From: Paludibacteraceae bacterium
Lineage (GTDB): Bacteria > Bacteroidota > Bacteroidia > Bacteroidales > Paludibacteraceae
DNA: 32,344 nt
Direction of reading: 5' to 3'
NCBI GenBank assembly: GCA_017541805.1
Contig: JAFXYK010000100.1
Span: 1 to 32,344, forward strand
The position numbers and the translations under genes were made by a program. Position 1 is the stretch's first letter. Each line of letters opens with the position of its first letter. Shown in pieces: positions 1 to 8,799 of this stretch. A model generated the notes under the pieces. It made no database searches and was not told the origin of the DNA. It saw only the letters and a program-made list of their open reading frames with translations.

Positions 1-265
1 ACATGGTATGGTGGTACGTGTCGTGGCCTACTTCCTCGAGATCATTATGCTTACCCGAGACACGCAAACATTTCTGACTGTCAGCCACACGGGGATATTT
101 GATGGGGTCATTGCCGAGGATGATACCCTTCCAGGGGTTCATGCCGGCATTGGTGAACATCAAGGTGGGGTCATCTTTGATGACCATTGGCGCGGAGGGT
201 ACGACTTGGTGTCCCTTCGATGCCATAAAATCTAAAAAGGATTGTCTAATCTCTTTACTTGTCAT
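1..265 (-). CDS. alaS: Alanyl-tRNA synthetase, N-terminal part (truncated by window edge)
   Basis: Only the first 88 codons are present; the gene runs off the left edge with no stop. The ATG at 265-263 opens with [19 protein letters not shown], followed by the class II aminoacylation core start with '[12 protein letters not shown]', '[17 protein letters not shown]' and '[10 protein letters not shown]', which are hallmarks of the AlaRS active site (motif 1 and following region). The enzyme charges tRNA(Ala) with alanine in the cytoplasm. The start lies 12 bp after the pdxA stop on the same strand, so it probably shares a transcript with the nitroreductase and pdxA. Identity is secure from the N-terminal motifs alone; the editing and C-Ala domains lie outside the window. 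Confidence 0.95.
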   Translation of the reverse strand, partial: MTSKEIRQSFLDFMASKGHQVVPSAPMVIKDDPTLMFTNAGMNPWKGIILGNDPIKYPRVADSQKCLRVSGKHNDLEEVGHDTYHHTM

Positions 266-277
266 ATCGTTATTTTC

Positions 278-1396
278 TTATTCATTCTCTTTTTGTTCCG
301 CAGGTCGGTCAAAGCGGTTGCCGCCTGTGGTAGTCTTGAAATCGATGAACTCGCGGCGCGGTTTACCTTCCGTATCGGGTCGCTCGATGAAGGGCAGCGG
401 ATCGGCGGTCAGTTCGTCATACTCAGTACGCTGGCGCAACACATCTACCGCCATGAAGAGGGCATTGCGCATGGAGCGCTCGTCTGCCTGATCTTTTCCA
501 GCGATGTCATAGCCAGTGCCATGGTCCGGCGAGGTACGGATGATATTGAGTCCGGCGGTGAAGTTCACGCCCGTCATGTCGAGTGTCTTGAACGGAATGA
601 GCCCCTGGTCATGATACATCGCAAGCACGGCATCGAACTGCGTGAAATGGCCGGAGCCGAAGAAACCGTCTGCCGCGTAGGGTCCGAAAGACCAGATACC
701 TGCTTCCGTTTTCGCTTTGGCCATAGCGGGCACGATGATCTCCTGTTCCTCTTTGCCGAGCAGCCCAGCATCACCTGCATGAGGGTTGAGCGCCAGCACG
801 GCAATACGCGGTTTCTCCAATCCGAAATCCCGCTTGAGTGCCTTATTGAGGATGGTCAGTTTCTGCACGATTCGCTCTTCAGTTATCTGTGCCGGGATAT
901 CCGCCAGCGCTACATGATTGCACACAAGCGCTACGCGAAGGTTTCCGCTACAAAGCATCATCAGTTCTTCGCCGGTAAAAATACGCTCGAGATACTCGGT
1001 ATGTCCGCCATGCAGGGCCTCTTTATTAAGCGGCGCAGTGACGAGAGCTTGCACCTTACCTTGCTGCAGATCGGCACATGCGCGATCGAGCGAGGCTTTG
1101 GCTGCTTTGTTCGCTTCGTCACTCGGTTGACCGAGTTGAACGGGTATATTATCGGGATAGCAGGAGATGAGGTTGAGACGTCCGTCCTTGGCCTGCTCCG
1201 GCGATTCGATCACATTCCATGTGATATTGCGATAGTCCTCGCTGAGGGTCTGGATATGGTGCTTAGCCACATTGGCATTGCCGTATATGACCGGCCGCAT
1301 GATCTCAAAGACATAGCCATTGAGCAAGGCCTTGATGATCACTTCATACCCTACTCCGTTGGTATCACCGGCTGTTATTGCAATTATAGGTTTCAT
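278..1396 (-). CDS. pdxA: 4-hydroxythreonine-4-phosphate dehydrogenase PdxA
   Basis: Encodes 372 aa. PdxA oxidises 4-phosphohydroxy-L-threonine on the DXP-dependent pyridoxal phosphate pathway. The three divalent-metal histidines are recognisable: H161 (CNHVALADIP), H206 (LNPHAGDAG) and H262 (MYHDQGLIPFK), matching the H166/H211/H266 pattern of the E. coli enzyme. Substrate-site GGHTEYLE is at 130-137. The N-terminus reads ITAGDTNGVGYEV instead of the proteobacterial 'ITPGEPAGIGPE'; I believe this is the usual Bacteroidetes form. The protein is somewhat longer than the roughly 330-residue E. coli enzyme, and the extra C-terminal tail is hydrophilic and ends in an acidic stretch. The 5' end overlaps the nitroreductase gene by 32 bp, and alaS follows after 12 bp, so the three are likely co-transcribed. 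Confidence 0.95.
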   Translation of the reverse strand: MKPIIAITAGDTNGVGYEVIIKALLNGYVFEIMRPVIYGNANVAKHHIQTLSEDYRNITWNVIESPEQAKDGRLNLISCYPDNIPVQLGQPSDEANKAAKASLDRACADLQQGKVQALVTAPLNKEALHGGHTEYLERIFTGEELMMLCSGNLRVALVCNHVALADIPAQITEERIVQKLTILNKALKRDFGLEKPRIAVLALNPHAGDAGLLGKEEQEIIVPAMAKAKTEAGIWSFGPYAADGFFGSGHFTQFDAVLAMYHDQGLIPFKTLDMTGVNFTAGLNIIRTSPDHGTGYDIAGKDQADERSMRNALFMAVDVLRQRTEYDELTADPLPFIERPDTEGKPRREFIDFKTTTGGNRFDRPAEQKENE

Positions 1397-1895
1397 TATG
1401 TATTTTCTCGTATTTTAATTTCGATAAATCGTAGTTCTTGCGCTCCTCATCTTTGTATCCGAGCGAGATAACGCATAGGACGGTGCGGTCGTCGGGAATG
1501 CCACAAAGACCCTTGATCAGTTCCTCGGACGCTTCGCGGCAATAGACATGACACCAACAGGCGCCGAGCCCTTGTTCCTCCGCCGCCAGCAGGATATGCT
1601 CCGCGGCTATGGCTCCGTCGGCCATCCAGGCGTCACTGAGGCTGGTGTCCAGCGCGATGACGATAGCCGCCATAGCTGTTTCGAACATCTGGCTGCCATA
1701 GGTGCGGCAACCCGCCATCTTACGCAGTTTGGCTTCATCCCGCACGACGATAAACTCCCATGGGTTGGTTCGTTTGGACGAAGGCGCCATCAGCGCGCAA
1801 CGCAGCATATAGTCTATTTTCTCTTGCTCCACCGGACGGTTCGTATATTTGCGGATAGACCGCCGATGTTGGCATAATTGTTCAAAAGAGTCCAT
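1365..1895 (-). CDS. Nitroreductase family protein (FMN-dependent)
   Basis: A 176-aa protein with the compact nitroreductase fold signature. The N-terminal FMN-binding segment 'HRRSIRKYTNRPV' is at 10-22, followed by 'ALMAPSSKRTNPWEFIVVRD' near 34-53. 'DGAIAAEHILLAAEEQGLGACWC' at roughly 92-114 forms the flavin and dimer region, and 'GIPDDRTVLCVISLGY' near 132-147 is the usual C-terminal strand. Members reduce nitro compounds, quinones or flavins with NAD(P)H; the substrate cannot be inferred. The ATG at 1895-1893 is preceded by a TAATTTTG -7 box about 20 bp upstream. Its 3' end overlaps pdxA by 32 bp. Confidence 0.88.
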   Translation of the reverse strand: MDSFEQLCQHRRSIRKYTNRPVEQEKIDYMLRCALMAPSSKRTNPWEFIVVRDEAKLRKMAGCRTYGSQMFETAMAAIVIALDTSLSDAWMADGAIAAEHILLAAEEQGLGACWCHVYCREASEELIKGLCGIPDDRTVLCVISLGYKDEERKNYDLSKLKYEKIHNETYNCNNSR

Positions 1896-1914
1896 AATTC
1901 TCCAAAATAGTGTG

Positions 1915-1922
1915 CAAAATTA
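1915..1922 (-). promoter_or_regulatory. -7 element of the nitroreductase-pdxA-alaS promoter
   Basis: On the minus strand this reads TAATTTTG followed by CAC, matching the Bacteroidetes -7 consensus TAnnTTTG, about 20 bp before the nitroreductase ATG. Unlike the other promoters in the window, there is no TTTG box 20 bp upstream; that position is occupied by the heptamer array at 1931-1958. Confidence 0.6.
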
Positions 1923-1930
1923 CAAATAAA

Positions 1931-1958
1931 AGTTGAAAGTGGAAAGTTAAAAGTGGAA
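1931..1958. repeat. Degenerate heptamer array (AGTKRAA units, 4 copies)
   Basis: Four successive 7-bp units of the form AGT[T/G][G/A]AA run without interruption between the nitroreductase promoter and the pheT promoter. The same unit type recurs at 31944-31985. No hairpin or ORF is associated with it. Confidence 0.75.
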
Positions 1959-2013
1959 AGAAGTGTTTTTTTTAGGCCTATTGCATCTTTTTTTATAAAA
2001 AAGTACGCGCGCA

Positions 2014-2045
2014 CTTGCGTATGTAAAATATTTATTGTATCTTTG
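2014..2045 (+). promoter_or_regulatory. Promoter of the pheT operon
   Basis: CTTG at 2014-2017 and TATCTTTG at 2038-2045 are separated by 20 bp, fitting the Bacteroidetes sigma factor consensus TTTG–N19-21–TAnnTTTG. The spacer begins CGTATGTAAAA, the extension shared with other promoters in this window. The pheT ATG is about 50 bp further on. Confidence 0.75.
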
Positions 2046-2097
2046 CACGCTAATTGAGTCGATTAAGACAAAACACGTCATTTAAGAAAACAAAGAT

Positions 2098-4599
2098 ATG
2101 AATATTTCGTACAATTGGTTAAAACGCTATATCGCGCTGCAGGACGATGCAGAAACGGTAGCAAAAATCCTTACTTCTATCGGCCTCGAGGTAGGAACAG
2201 TGGAGGAAGTAGAGTCGATTCGTGGAGGTCTGAAAGGTCTTGTGGTAGGCGAAGTGCTGAGTTGCGAGGCGCATCCTAATTCCGATCACCTGCACATCAC
2301 GAAGGTAGATGTGGGTCAAGGTGAGCCCCTGCCGATCGTATGCGGAGCACCGAACGTAGCAGCCGGACAAAAGGTTATTGTAGCTACTGTCGGCACGGTG
2401 CTGTATGACGGCGATCAGAGTTTTACGATCAAGAAAGGTAAGCTGCGCGGTGAGGAATCATGGGGTATGATCTGTGCGGAGGACGAGATCGGTGTGGGTA
2501 CGGACCATGCCGGTATCATCGTGCTGCCGGCGGAGACTCCGGTGGGTATGCCTGCGGCGGAGTACTACCATATTGAGAACGACACGATCATTGAAGTGGA
2601 TATCACGCCAAACAGAAGCGATGCCGCCAGTCACTATGGTGTAGCGCGCGACTTGTACGCTTATTACGAGGCGCACGGACAGCATGTCCGTTTGGAGAAA
2701 CCGAGCGTAGAAGGATTCCGTATTCAGAATTCTTATCCTGGCGGAACGATTACTTCAGATCTCAAAATCAACGTAGTTGTTGAGGCGCCGGAGGCGTGTC
2801 CGCGTTATTCGGGTGTGAGCATTAAGGGTGTGACGGTAAAGGAGAGTCCGGAATGGTTGAAGAACAGTCTGACTACTATCGGCCTGCGTCCGATCAATAA
2901 CATCGTGGATGTGACGAACTTCGTGCTGCACGAATGCGGTCAAGCGCTACATGCTTTCGATGCCGATAAGATCAAGGGCAACGAGATTCATGTTCGCTAT
3001 GCGAAGCAAGGCGATAAGTTTGTGACCTTGGACGGTGTGGAGCGCGAGATGGATGCCCACGACCTGATGATCGCCAATAAGGACGAGGCGATGTGTATCG
3101 CCGGTGTGTTCGGTGGTTTGGAGAGCGGTGTGACAGAGCAGACCAAGAATGTATTCTTGGAGTCCGCCTATTTCGATCCTGTGACCATCCGTAAGACGAG
3201 CCGTCGCCACCAGTTACAGACGGATGCTTCGTTCCGTTATGAGCGCGGTTGCGATCCGAACAACACGATTTATGTGCTCAAGCGCGCTGCCCTACTCATT
3301 CAGGAAGTAGCAGGCGGAGAAGTGGCGATGGAGGTAACAGACACCGTGAACGGTGATTTCAAACCATGGCCTGTGACGATAGATATTCAGCGTGTGAACA
3401 GCCTGATCGGCAAAGCGATCGGAGAAGAGACGATAGAGACGATTCTCAAAGCACTGGAGATCAAAATCGTTGAGAAATTAGACAATGGACAATGGAAATT
3501 GGAGGTACCGCGTTACCGTGTAGATGTACAACGTGAGTGCGATGTAGTGGAAGATATACTTCGTATATACGGCTATGATAATGTGGAGTTCCCGGAGAAG
3601 CTGAACACCAGTCTGGCATACGGCGTCAAACCCGATCCGGAGAAGCTGCGTCGTAAGATCGCTGAGCAGTTGACGGCCCAAGGATTCAATGAGATCCTCA
3701 ATAACTCGCTGACAAAAGTGAGCTACTACGAGCCGCTGCAGGTATTGACATTAGACAGTTGCGTGAAGATCATGAACCCGTTAAGTCAAGACCTGGGTGT
3801 GATGCGTCAGACCCTACTCTTTGGCGGTCTGGAGTCCATCGCGCGCAATACCAACCGCAAGAACAGCGATTTGAAGTTCTATGAGTTTGGAAACTGCTAC
3901 CACCGGCGCGTCGCCGGAGACAGCCAGCCATGCGGCGAGAAAATCGATCCGTTACGTGCCTATTCAGAGGAACCGCACTTGGGACTCTGGGTAACAGGTA
4001 ACAAAGCCGCGCAGAGTTGGGTGCGCAAGGAGGAGAAGACGAGTTTCTATCAACTGCATGCGTATGTAAACAATATCTTCGTGCGCCTTGGTGTGGACTT
4101 GGCAAAAGTGACGGTTGAGCGCTTGGAGAACGAGTTATTCAGCGACGGATTAGTGCTCAAAGCAGCGAACGGTAAGGCGCTTGGTTTTATCGGCATCGTA
4201 GCACGTAAGCAATTGAAACTCTTTGATATCGATCAGGAGGTCTTCTACGCAGATTTGGATTGGAATGCACTAATCAAGCAGAACAAGCAATACAAGGCGG
4301 TGATTAATGATCTTCCGAAATATCCGGAGGTAAAACGCGACTTTGCGCTGCTGGTAGATAAGACGGTAGAGTTTGCTGACTTGGCACGCGCTGCTTTTGC
4401 GACAGAGAAGAAACTGCTGAAGAACGTATATCTGTTCGACGTATACGAGGGAAAGAACCTGGAGGCAGGTAAGAAATCGTACGCGTTGAGTTTCATTCTG
4501 CAAGACGCAGAGAACACCCTCAAGGACACGCAGATAGAGAATATTATGAACCGCCTGAAGGCGACATTCGAGAATCAATTCCATGCTACCCTCCGCTGA
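2098..4599 (+). CDS. pheT: Phenylalanyl-tRNA synthetase beta subunit
   Basis: Encodes 833 aa, near the usual length of about 800. It opens with [12 protein letters not shown]; an EMAP/Trbp111-type tRNA-binding domain follows at about 40-155 ([31 protein letters not shown]). The B3/B4 editing region contains '[17 protein letters not shown]' and '[22 protein letters not shown]', then come the B5 domain (roughly 410-490) and the catalytic-like core. A ferredoxin-fold anticodon-binding domain closes the protein ([18 protein letters not shown] onward, about 742-833). With PheS it forms the alpha2beta2 enzyme that charges tRNA(Phe); pheS is not in this window. The B5 region carries four degenerate heptamers in frame (3474-3501). 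The 3' end overlaps prfC by 17 bp. Confidence 0.97.
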   Translation: MNISYNWLKRYIALQDDAETVAKILTSIGLEVGTVEEVESIRGGLKGLVVGEVLSCEAHPNSDHLHITKVDVGQGEPLPIVCGAPNVAAGQKVIVATVGTVLYDGDQSFTIKKGKLRGEESWGMICAEDEIGVGTDHAGIIVLPAETPVGMPAAEYYHIENDTIIEVDITPNRSDAASHYGVARDLYAYYEAHGQHVRLEKPSVEGFRIQNSYPGGTITSDLKINVVVEAPEACPRYSGVSIKGVTVKESPEWLKNSLTTIGLRPINNIVDVTNFVLHECGQALHAFDADKIKGNEIHVRYAKQGDKFVTLDGVEREMDAHDLMIANKDEAMCIAGVFGGLESGVTEQTKNVFLESAYFDPVTIRKTSRRHQLQTDASFRYERGCDPNNTIYVLKRAALLIQEVAGGEVAMEVTDTVNGDFKPWPVTIDIQRVNSLIGKAIGEETIETILKALEIKIVEKLDNGQWKLEVPRYRVDVQRECDVVEDILRIYGYDNVEFPEKLNTSLAYGVKPDPEKLRRKIAEQLTAQGFNEILNNSLTKVSYYEPLQVLTLDSCVKIMNPLSQDLGVMRQTLLFGGLESIARNTNRKNSDLKFYEFGNCYHRRVAGDSQPCGEKIDPLRAYSEEPHLGLWVTGNKAAQSWVRKEEKTSFYQLHAYVNNIFVRLGVDLAKVTVERLENELFSDGLVLKAANGKALGFIGIVARKQLKLFDIDQEVFYADLDWNALIKQNKQYKAVINDLPKYPEVKRDFALLVDKTVEFADLARAAFATEKKLLKNVYLFDVYEGKNLEAGKKSYALSFILQDAENTLKDTQIENIMNRLKATFENQFHATLR
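3474..3501. repeat. In-frame heptamer array inside pheT (GACAATG family)
   Basis: Four consecutive 7-bp units fit GAMAWTR; the two central ones are identical (GACAATG). They encode the loop '[10 protein letters not shown]' within the B5 region of PheT. The reading frame is kept. Confidence 0.6.
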
Positions 4600-6079
4600 T
4601 CAGAACGAGATATTAAGACGCCGAACCTTCGCGATCATCTCTCACCCGGATGCCGGTAAGACGACGCTGACGGAGAAACTGCTGTTATACGGCGGTGCTA
4701 TTCATGTGGCCGGAGCGGTGAAGAGTAACAAGATTCGCAAGACCGCCACTTCGGACTGGATGGAGATCGAGAAGCAACGTGGTATATCCGTAGCGACCTC
4801 TGTGATGGGATTCGACTACAGCGGCTATCATATCAATATCCTCGATACCCCGGGTCACCAGGACTTTGCGGAAGACACATTCCGTACGCTGACGGCAGTG
4901 GACAGTGCGATCGTAGTGATCGACTCCGCCAAAGGTGTGGAGGCTCAGACGAGACGACTGATGGAGGTATGCCGCATGCGTAAGACGCCGGTGATGATCT
5001 TCATGAACAAGATGGACCGCGAGGGAAAGGATCCGTTCGATTTGATGGATGAAGCGGAGAAAGAACTGGGTATTCAATGTACGCCAGTTACTTGGGCGAA
5101 CGGACAAGGGTTGAAGTTCGAGTCCGTCTTCGCATTAAATCAACGTCCAAAGGACGTTAACGGAAAGTTAGCGGAAGACCTGGAAATGGTAGATGGCGTA
5201 TATCCGGAATTCGATAAAGAAGCGTACTTACGTGGTGATTTAGCACCGGTGTTTTTCGGTTCAGCATACAAGACGATCGGCGTGCAGGAGTTGTTGGATT
5301 TTCTGGTAGTCAATGCCCCCTCCCCTCTTCCTGTTGGAGCTGAAGAACGTGTGGTAGAACCGATGGAAGATAAGTTCACCGCCTTCTGCTTTAAGATTCA
5401 CGCCAACATGGATCCGAACCATCGATCCTGTATTGCGTTCTTTAAGATATGTAGCGGTAAGTTTTTGCGTAACACCTATTATTATCACGTGCGTAAGGAC
5501 CAACAAATGCGGTTTGCCGCACCGACGTGCTTCATGGCACAAAAGAAAGAGACCGTGGATGAAGCTTTTGCGGGCGATGTAGTGGGTTTGCCGGATACCG
5601 GTAACTTCAAGATCGGAGATACGCTCACCGCAGGTGAACACTTGCATTTCAAAGGCCTACCCTCTTTCTCACCGGAGATGTTTAAATACATCGATAATGC
5701 CGATCCGATGAAGCAGAAACAGCTCGACAAGGGAATCAACCAACTCATGGATGAAGGTGTAGCACAGCTCTTTGTCAGCCAACTCAACGGCCGCAAAATC
5801 ATCGGAACGGTGGGTCAACTGCAGTTTGAAGTCATTCAATACCGCTTGGAGCATGAATATCAGGCTAAATGCAAGTGGCAGCCCCTCCAGATGTACAAAG
5901 CATGTTGGATTGAGAGCGATGACGATGCCGAGTTGGATATGTTCAAAAAACGTAAGGCGCAGTACATGGCGTACGACAAGGAAGGCCGTGATGTCTTTAT
6001 GGCCGACAGCGCGTATGTGCTGAATATGGCACAGCAGGATTATAAACATATCACATTCCACTTTACGAGTGAATTTTAA
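4583..6079 (+). CDS. prfC: Peptide chain release factor 3 (RF3 GTPase)
   Basis: A 498-aa translational GTPase. The P-loop HPDAGKTT is at 21-28, the switch II motif DTPGHQDF at 88-95, and the G4 motif NKMD at 142-145. After the G domain come the RF3-specific domains II and III ('[19 protein letters not shown]' and '[17 protein letters not shown]'). It recycles RF1/RF2 from the ribosome after termination. At 498 aa it is a little shorter than E. coli RF3 (529). The ATG at 4583 lies inside the last codons of pheT (17-bp overlap), and no other in-frame ATG lies between it and the conserved [12 protein letters not shown] motif, so this start is preferred. The overlap implies translational coupling to pheT. 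Confidence 0.95.
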   Translation: MLPSADQNEILRRRTFAIISHPDAGKTTLTEKLLLYGGAIHVAGAVKSNKIRKTATSDWMEIEKQRGISVATSVMGFDYSGYHINILDTPGHQDFAEDTFRTLTAVDSAIVVIDSAKGVEAQTRRLMEVCRMRKTPVMIFMNKMDREGKDPFDLMDEAEKELGIQCTPVTWANGQGLKFESVFALNQRPKDVNGKLAEDLEMVDGVYPEFDKEAYLRGDLAPVFFGSAYKTIGVQELLDFLVVNAPSPLPVGAEERVVEPMEDKFTAFCFKIHANMDPNHRSCIAFFKICSGKFLRNTYYYHVRKDQQMRFAAPTCFMAQKKETVDEAFAGDVVGLPDTGNFKIGDTLTAGEHLHFKGLPSFSPEMFKYIDNADPMKQKQLDKGINQLMDEGVAQLFVSQLNGRKIIGTVGQLQFEVIQYRLEHEYQAKCKWQPLQMYKACWIESDDDAELDMFKKRKAQYMAYDKEGRDVFMADSAYVLNMAQQDYKHITFHFTSEF

Positions 6080-6094
6080 CCGGTTTAGAACCGG
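6080..6094 (+). other. Small inverted repeat after prfC
   Basis: Immediately after the prfC stop, CCGGTT and AACCGG are separated by a 3-nt loop, a perfect 6-bp stem. No T-tract follows, so it is at most an attenuator or 3'-end stabiliser. The rest of the 60-bp gap before the transporter gene is AT-rich and shows no clear promoter. Confidence 0.4.
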
Positions 6095-6140
6095 AGCAAG
6101 ATAGCTATGCAGAACAAATTATTTTAAATATTAATATATT

Positions 6141-7532
6141 ATGAAAAACAAATCGTTACAGATTCGTCTCATCGTAATGAACTTTTTAGAGTTCGCCGTA
6201 TGGGGCGCGTATTTAACCTCGATGGGGCGTTATTTAGGCGCTCACGGAATGGGAGGAAACATTGGTTGGTTCTACTCTATTCAAGGTATTGTCAGCTTGT
6301 TTATGCCTGCTCTGATGGGTATTGTAGCCGATCGATGGATGCAAGCACAAAAGGTGCAAAGTCTCTGTCACTTCTTAGCAGGTGCGTTCATGTGTGCGGC
6401 TGGTGCATACGCATTTAATGCAGGCGCTAACGTGCCATTTGCTCCGCTATTCACATTGTATACTTTGTCCGTCGCATTCTATATGCCGACTATTGCTTTG
6501 ACGAACTCCGTAGCATTCAATGCTTTGGTGAAAGCAGGTATGGACACGGTGAAGGATTTCCCGCCGATTCGTGTATTCGGTACGGTTGGTTTTATCGCAA
6601 CCATGTGGGTTGTGGATATCCTTGGGGCAATGGATACACCGGCACAATTCGTGATTAGTGGTGGTCTAAGCTTGATTCTGGCTGTTTACTCTTTGACATT
6701 GCCGAAATGTGAAATTAAGAAAACAGAAGGTAAGGTAGATATGGTAGAAGCACTTGGTTTGAAAGCCTTTACGCTATTCAAACAGAAAAAGATGGCGTTA
6801 TTCTTTATCTTCTCGATGCTGCTCGGTATGTGCTTACAAGTAACCAATGGCTATGCCAACCCGTTCCTCGGCAGTTTTGAGTATTTCCAAGACTGGACTA
6901 ACACCTTCGGTGTACAGCACTCCGGAATTCTGATTTCGATCTCCCAGATATGCGAAGCACTCTGTATCCTCGCCATTCCGTTCTTCCTGAAACGTTTCGG
7001 TATCAAGAACGTGATGTTTATTGCAATGTTGGCTTGGGTCTTCCGCTTCGGTTTCTTCGGTGCAGGTAATCCGGGTATGCCCGGCGTTCTGCTGTTCGTA
7101 CTGAGTTGCATCGTTTACGGTTTTGCCTTCGATTTCTTTAATATCTCAGGCGCATTATACGTCGATCAAGAAACTGCTCCGGCACAACGTTCTTCAGCTC
7201 AGGGTTTGTTTATGATGATGACCAATGGTTTGGGTGCTACCATCGGAACACTCTCTGCACAAGTTATTGTAAACAAAACCGTTCCGATGATTGATAAGAG
7301 CACGGAATTGGCTAATTACGGTATTGTCCGTGATGCAAACGATAAGATTGATTGGGCAGCCACAGAACTGAACGGTAAATTACCGGAGATTCATGAGGCT
7401 GCGACCAATATGTGGAACGGCTGGCAGGAGGCATGGTATATTTTCGCAGGCTTTGCTTTACTCGTTGCCGTATCATTCTGGATCTTCTTCCCGAAGACTC
7501 CGGTAAATAAGAATATGGAGATTAAGCACTAA
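6141..7532 (+). CDS. NupG-like nucleoside permease (MFS transporter)
   Basis: A 463-aa, 12-helix major facilitator protein. The N-terminus 'LIVMNFLEFAVWGAYLTSMGRYL' and the following 'GWFYSIQGIVSLFMPALMGIVADRWM' (loop 2-3 motif) are typical of the nucleoside:H+ symporter (NupG/XapB) family; 'FGTVGFIATMWVVD' fits helices 5-6. It would import nucleosides across the inner membrane by proton symport. It is longer than E. coli NupG (418 aa), partly owing to a hydrophilic loop near residues 380-430 before the last helix. Its stop overlaps the start of the ABC permease (TAATG). The family is well supported; the exact substrate is inferred. Confidence 0.85.
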   Translation: MKNKSLQIRLIVMNFLEFAVWGAYLTSMGRYLGAHGMGGNIGWFYSIQGIVSLFMPALMGIVADRWMQAQKVQSLCHFLAGAFMCAAGAYAFNAGANVPFAPLFTLYTLSVAFYMPTIALTNSVAFNALVKAGMDTVKDFPPIRVFGTVGFIATMWVVDILGAMDTPAQFVISGGLSLILAVYSLTLPKCEIKKTEGKVDMVEALGLKAFTLFKQKKMALFFIFSMLLGMCLQVTNGYANPFLGSFEYFQDWTNTFGVQHSGILISISQICEALCILAIPFFLKRFGIKNVMFIAMLAWVFRFGFFGAGNPGMPGVLLFVLSCIVYGFAFDFFNISGALYVDQETAPAQRSSAQGLFMMMTNGLGATIGTLSAQVIVNKTVPMIDKSTELANYGIVRDANDKIDWAATELNGKLPEIHEAATNMWNGWQEAWYIFAGFALLVAVSFWIFFPKTPVNKNMEIKH

Positions 7533-8197
7533 TGTTCTTTAAAGAACTACGATATTATTTCTCGACGCCGATAGCATATATAGTTATCGGATTATATCTA
7601 TTGGCGATCAGTTTGTTCCTATGGGTGATCCCGGGTCAATGGAATATCATTGACTCGGGGTACGCCCAAGTGGACGGACTATTTCAGTTAAGTCCATGGC
7701 TGTTTATGCTACTCTGCCCTGCTTTGACGATGCGTCTTTTCTCGGAAGAGCGGCAGTCGGGTATATGGGATCTGATTCGAACAAAACCCATCTCGTTAAG
7801 CCGTATTGTGCTCAGCAAGTATTTCGCGGCGTTGACCTTGGTGCTGATTGGCTTACTGCCCTGCTTCATCCATTATTTCGTGGTAGCCTATTTGGCGGAA
7901 CCGGTGGGTAATTTGGATAGCGGAGCGTTCTTGGGTTCATTCCTTGGTTTGATCTTACTCAGCAGCACATTCATGGCAGTAGGCATTTTGTGTGCCACAT
8001 TCAGCAAGAGTCAGATCGTATGTTTTATCACGTCTGCTTTAGCTTGTTTTGTGCTATACTGGACGATGATGCAGGAGCACTACGCTTCTATCTCGCGCGG
8101 TGTATTAGACATGCGCGACCTTGTTTTCTTTGCTACGATCATCGTGGTATGTATTGTGGCTACTATTCTTACGATCGATAAACTAACCCGCAAATGA
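7532..8197 (+). CDS. ABC-2 type permease, GldF-like
   Basis: A 221-aa integral membrane protein with six predicted helices. 'FFKELRYYFSTPIAYIVIGLYLLA' at the start, 'CPALTMRLFSEERQSGIWDLIRTKPIS' at about 62-88 and 'IVLSKYFAALTLVLIG' are characteristic of GldF and related ABC-2 permeases in Bacteroidetes. GldF works with the GldA ATPase and GldG in an ABC transporter linked to gliding in flavobacteria. Most Bacteroidales do not glide, so here the role is probably another export function. No ATPase or GldG gene is adjacent. The start overlaps the previous stop (TAATG) and the end overlaps the next start (ATGA). Confidence 0.78.
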   Translation: MFFKELRYYFSTPIAYIVIGLYLLAISLFLWVIPGQWNIIDSGYAQVDGLFQLSPWLFMLLCPALTMRLFSEERQSGIWDLIRTKPISLSRIVLSKYFAALTLVLIGLLPCFIHYFVVAYLAEPVGNLDSGAFLGSFLGLILLSSTFMAVGILCATFSKSQIVCFITSALACFVLYWTMMQEHYASISRGVLDMRDLVFFATIIVVCIVATILTIDKLTRK

Positions 8198-8715
8198 CCC
8201 GCATTGGCGTTTTAAGCGACACGCATGGTTTATTAGACAAGCGCATCTTTGAGCATTTCAAAGATGTGGATGAGATATGGCATGCCGGCGATATCGGCAG
8301 TGACGATGTGCTCCGTCGTCTAAGAGAGTTCAAACCGACGCGCGCCGTGTATGGAAATATGGATGGCGGCGATATACGCTATACCTTAGATGAATTCTAT
8401 CGTTTTCGTGTGGAAGATGTGAATGTGCTGATGACTCATATCGGCGGATATCCGGGGCATTATAACCCGTGGTTGATACCCATGTTTCGCAAAGCGCTGG
8501 AGCATTACGACGATCCGAATCACCGAATTGACCTGTTTGTATGCGGACACAGCCATATTCTGAAAGTGCAATACGACAGTCAGTTTAAATTCTTAACGCT
8601 TAATCCGGGTGCTGCGGGTAAACAAGGATGGCAACCCTGTCAGACCTTATTGCGTTTCACGATTGACGGTGCAAAATTGGACAATTTAGAGGTAATTGAA
8701 TTAGATAGATTGTAG
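8194..8715 (+). CDS. YfcE/MJ0936-family metallophosphoesterase
   Basis: A 173-aa single-domain phosphodiesterase of the calcineurin-like superfamily. The metal site is complete: D9 and H11 (LSDTH), D33 (HAGDIG), N55 (YGNMD), H82 (MTHIGG), and H119 and H121 (CGHSH). Family members hydrolyse phosphodiesters with Mn2+; the natural substrate is unknown. There is no signal peptide, so it is cytoplasmic. Its ATG overlaps the ABC permease stop by 4 bp (ATGA), making it the last gene of the pheT run. Confidence 0.9.
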   Translation: MTRIGVLSDTHGLLDKRIFEHFKDVDEIWHAGDIGSDDVLRRLREFKPTRAVYGNMDGGDIRYTLDEFYRFRVEDVNVLMTHIGGYPGHYNPWLIPMFRKALEHYDDPNHRIDLFVCGHSHILKVQYDSQFKFLTLNPGAAGKQGWQPCQTLLRFTIDGAKLDNLEVIELDRL

Positions 8716-8738
8716 AAAAATGTCCTTTTTTGCCTAAA

Positions 8739-8754
8739 TATGTTATTAAACATA
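8739..8754. other. Hairpin followed by an A-tract upstream of the ncRNA promoter
   Basis: TATGTT and AACATA form a perfect 6-bp stem with an ATTA loop, followed by a run of A up to the -33 box at 8763. With A rather than T after the stem it is not a plus-strand terminator. A similar arrangement lies upstream of the promoter at 29145. The A-tract could act as an UP-like element. Confidence 0.4.
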
Positions 8755-8762
8755 AAAAAAAA

Positions 8763-8794
8763 TTTGGTTATATCAAAAAAAAGCAGTACCTTTG
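8763..8794 (+). promoter_or_regulatory. Promoter of the candidate small RNA
   Basis: TTTG at 8763-8766 and TACCTTTG at 8787-8794 are separated by 20 bp, a near-perfect Bacteroidetes promoter followed by CACC. The spacer starts GTTATATCAAAA, resembling the shared extension of the other promoters. Transcription would begin at about 8799-8803 and no coding sequence follows on this strand. Confidence 0.8.
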
Positions 8795-8799
8795 CACCG

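Noticed and set aside
242..1471. 409-codon open frame on the plus strand opposite pdxA
   Set aside because: It is the antisense shadow of a clearly conserved gene, rich in His, Arg and Ile as such shadows are, and shows no known motif.
6080..6094. Terminator between prfC and the transporter
   Set aside because: The stem is only 6 bp and no T-tract follows; no new promoter is evident, so the operon probably continues.
8739..8762. Terminator after the YfcE-type gene
   Set aside because: The hairpin is followed by A residues rather than T on the plus strand, so it lacks the signature of an intrinsic terminator for that direction.
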